From contig JAPOYW010000431.1 of the NCBI GenBank assembly GCA_026706425.1, forward strand, positions 1 through 7,566: a DNA stretch of 7,566 nucleotides, given 5' to 3'. Made by a program: the position numbers and the translations under genes. This DNA is from Gammaproteobacteria bacterium. Lineage in GTDB: Bacteria > Pseudomonadota > Gammaproteobacteria > Pseudomonadales > Azotimanducaceae. Shown in pieces: positions 5,593 to 7,566 of the stretch (positions are counted from its first letter, which is position 1; every line of letters starts with the position of its first letter). The notes below the pieces were generated by a model. The model saw nothing but the letters and a program-made list of their open reading frames with translations. It did no database searches and had not been told where the DNA came from.

Positions 5593-7566
5593 GTGATCAC
5601 GCAACGATTAGCCCTAGCCGTCTGTCTGTACGGGATCCTTGGGCTGCTGGCGAGTCGTGGTGCCGGCGCCGAGGAAGTCCCGACCGAGCACTTCTTTGCA
5701 CCGCCACCCACGACCGATGTCACGGTTTCGCCCGATGGGCGCTACTTGGCAGCAAGGAGCGATACGGCTGTACAGGTTCTGGACTTCGACACCTTGGCAC
5801 GGGTCGGCCGAATACCCCGGGATGTCGAATACGTAACCGTGTCGAAGTACTGGTGGGCGAACAGCGAACGCATCGTGATCACCACCCGGTTGGCGACCAA
5901 GCGTTCGGATCGCGACTGGCCGACCAACAGCTTCTTCGCGGCCAACGCGAACGGCAAACGATGGAGCAGCCCTTACCAGCTTTTTCGTGACGGAGAGAGG
6001 CGGATTGGCGCCACGATTGTCGACACGGCGGAATACAACGAGCGCAACGTCCAGATAGAGCGTGGCGAGCAACCGCTGTATCCGCACCGGGGCCGCGTGA
6101 GTCCGGCCTTGATGTTGCTGGACATCTACACCAGGGCGGATAACGCCCGCCTTCGCAAGCGGCAACGGGGTCCCGTGCCCTACGGCAACCTGTATCCGGA
6201 TCGGGAGGGCAACGCGCGATTCGCTTTGGGTTGGCTTGAGGGGGGCGGGCGGACGATGTTCTATCGTGCGAGCCCCGACGCTGAATGGACGGACATCAGT
6301 TCGGAGTTGGGCGAGGATCGCTCGGTGACCGTGAACCCGGTCGGATTCGGCGGCGACGGCAAGCTCTACGTGCTCAGCAACCATGCGAGCGACCGGATCG
6401 CGCTGTATGCCTTGGATCCACTAGCCGGCGAGTTCGAGATGGTCAAGGAAGACAACAGGTTCGACGTCGGTGAAGTCGCTTGGAACGCTGCGGGTACGAA
6501 GATCGTCGGCGTCGAGATCGAAGGCGTGAGTCCCAAGTTCGCGGTACTCGACGGCAGCGATGCGAAGATCGACGTGCTGCGACAGACCGCGCGCACCTTC
6601 CGGGGCGAGGCGGTCAGGATCGTCAGCGCCTCCAAAGACGGTAGGCGTCTGGTGCTTTTTGCGTCCAGCGACCGCAACCCGGGCGCTTGGCACCTGATGG
6701 AGCCACAGAAGAAGAGCCTCCGACCGCTGATGGCCCTGCGGCGCGGAATCAACGCATCGCAGATGGCGGGTTCCTCGGCGTTGAACCTCAAGGCTCGGGA
6801 CGGGACGGACCTCTTGAGCTACCTCACGGTCCCCAACAACCCCGCGCCCTCCCTCCCCATGGTCGTGCTGCCGCACGCCGGTCCCCACGGGATCCGCGAT
6901 AGCTGGACTTTCGATCCCGTGGTGCAGTTCTTCGCCAATCGCGGTTTCGCCGTGTTGCGGGTCAACTACCGGGGCTCCGGCGGTTTCGGGCGCGAGTTCG
7001 AGCGTGCCGGGTACCGGCAGTGGGGCGCGGCGATCATCGACGATATCGTCGACGCCACCCGCAGCGTTGCCGAACAGGAGAACATCGATGCAAACCGTGT
7101 CTGCGTCCTAGGGACTCACTACGGCGCTTTCGCCGCCCTGGCGGCCGTGGCGCGGGAACCCGACCTCTTCCGCTGCGCGGCCGGCCATGCCGGGATCTAC
7201 GATCTGGCGTTGCTCTGGGGAAGACCGGGTGTCGCCCCTAGGCACCTGGGCGATGAGGAGAGCCTGGCGAGATGGATCGGCCGGGATGCGGCGGAACATC
7301 GTGCCCAATCGCCTGTCCATCACGCAGCGCAGATCAACGTGCCGGTGTTCCTATCACACGGCGGCGTTGACGAGCGTGCGCCTTTGGCACATACCACCGC
7401 CATGCGGAGTGCTCTTGAGAGTGTCGGCAAGACCGTGTCGACGCTCATCGAGACGAACAAGACGATACCCGAAAGGGGCGTGCCGGAGTTTCTCCGGGGA
7501 TTGATGAGACCAGCCGACGCATTCCACGACGGCAGGGCCCAGGCCCGTCTTTACGAAGGAGTCTAG
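5593..7566 (+). CDS. S9 (prolyl oligopeptidase-like) family protein with degenerate active site, probable pseudo-peptidase
   Basis: It encodes 657 residues, close to the usual length for exported S9 peptidases, and its TAG stop is the last codon of the window. Residues 1-26 are a Sec signal peptide (LALAVCLYGILGLLASRGAGA, cut before E27), giving a periplasmic or exported protein. Residues 27-390 form the beta-propeller half, with VSPDGRYLAARS and further strand repeats. From L397 comes the alpha/beta-hydrolase domain: H428-AGPHG, YRGSGGFG (459-466), YRQWG, and the acid motif HGGVDERAP with D593. Normal members have a nucleophile elbow GxSYGG; here it reads GTHYGA, with H509 replacing the serine (codon CAC at 7117). 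The usual GHGF catalytic-histidine motif is absent from the tail 594-657, and the other two frames do not restore it. It therefore probably does not cleave peptides but may bind them. It lies 213 bases after the CRTAC1-type gene, possibly in the same transcript. Confidence 0.9.
   Translation: MITQRLALAVCLYGILGLLASRGAGAEEVPTEHFFAPPPTTDVTVSPDGRYLAARSDTAVQVLDFDTLARVGRIPRDVEYVTVSKYWWANSERIVITTRLATKRSDRDWPTNSFFAANANGKRWSSPYQLFRDGERRIGATIVDTAEYNERNVQIERGEQPLYPHRGRVSPALMLLDIYTRADNARLRKRQRGPVPYGNLYPDREGNARFALGWLEGGGRTMFYRASPDAEWTDISSELGEDRSVTVNPVGFGGDGKLYVLSNHASDRIALYALDPLAGEFEMVKEDNRFDVGEVAWNAAGTKIVGVEIEGVSPKFAVLDGSDAKIDVLRQTARTFRGEAVRIVSASKDGRRLVLFASSDRNPGAWHLMEPQKKSLRPLMALRRGINASQMAGSSALNLKARDGTDLLSYLTVPNNPAPSLPMVVLPHAGPHGIRDSWTFDPVVQFFANRGFAVLRVNYRGSGGFGREFERAGYRQWGAAIIDDIVDATRSVAEQENIDANRVCVLGTHYGAFAALAAVAREPDLFRCAAGHAGIYDLALLWGRPGVAPRHLGDEESLARWIGRDAAEHRAQSPVHHAAQINVPVFLSHGGVDERAPLAHTTAMRSALESVGKTVSTLIETNKTIPERGVPEFLRGLMRPADAFHDGRAQARLYEGV

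Noticed and set aside
4329..5990. 553-codon + strand frame overlapping the CRTAC1-type and S9-like genes
   Set aside because: The translation is dominated by Arg and Gly runs typical of an out-of-frame read of GC-rich coding DNA, and it crosses two well-supported genes.

Overview
The window reads as part of the chromosome of a GC-rich, Gram-negative bacterium, most likely an uncultured proteobacterium (a gammaproteobacterial relative is my guess). The evidence is a TonB-dependent outer-membrane receptor, two lipoproteins with Ser after the lipobox Cys, Sec signal peptides, and strong G/C preference at third codon positions. The taxonomic guess rests on family resemblance recalled from memory, not on any search. 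All five genes lie on the + strand. I see no RNA gene, mobile element, CRISPR array or attachment site.

Layout: (1) bases 1-1142 hold the C-terminal 379 residues of a TonB-dependent receptor, ending in a beta-signal with terminal Phe. It is followed by a very strong rho-independent terminator (1173-1210) that isolates it from what follows. (2) 1344-2090 encodes a small exported protein with an N-terminal four-cysteine region, a Pro-rich linker and a C-terminal small-barrel-like domain. (3) 2214-3704 encodes a TPR-repeat lipoprotein, and (4) 3697-5379 encodes a CRTAC1-type lipoprotein with seven DxDxDG loops and a C-terminal ASPIC/UnbV domain. These two ORFs overlap by 8 bases and should be translationally coupled. 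(5) 5593-7566 encodes a full-length, exported S9-type (prolyl oligopeptidase-like) protein. Its nucleophile-elbow serine is histidine and its catalytic-histidine motif is missing, so it looks like a pseudo-peptidase.

How they may work together: every product is predicted to be in the cell envelope. A TonB receptor next to a TPR lipoprotein, a calcium-loop propeller lipoprotein and an S9-fold protein suggests a module for capturing, binding or processing a substrate, possibly peptide or glycan, at the outer membrane. The substrate cannot be read from the sequence. The most unusual points are the degenerate S9 active site, the coupled pair of probable outer-membrane lipoproteins, and the odd cysteine protein of unknown function.
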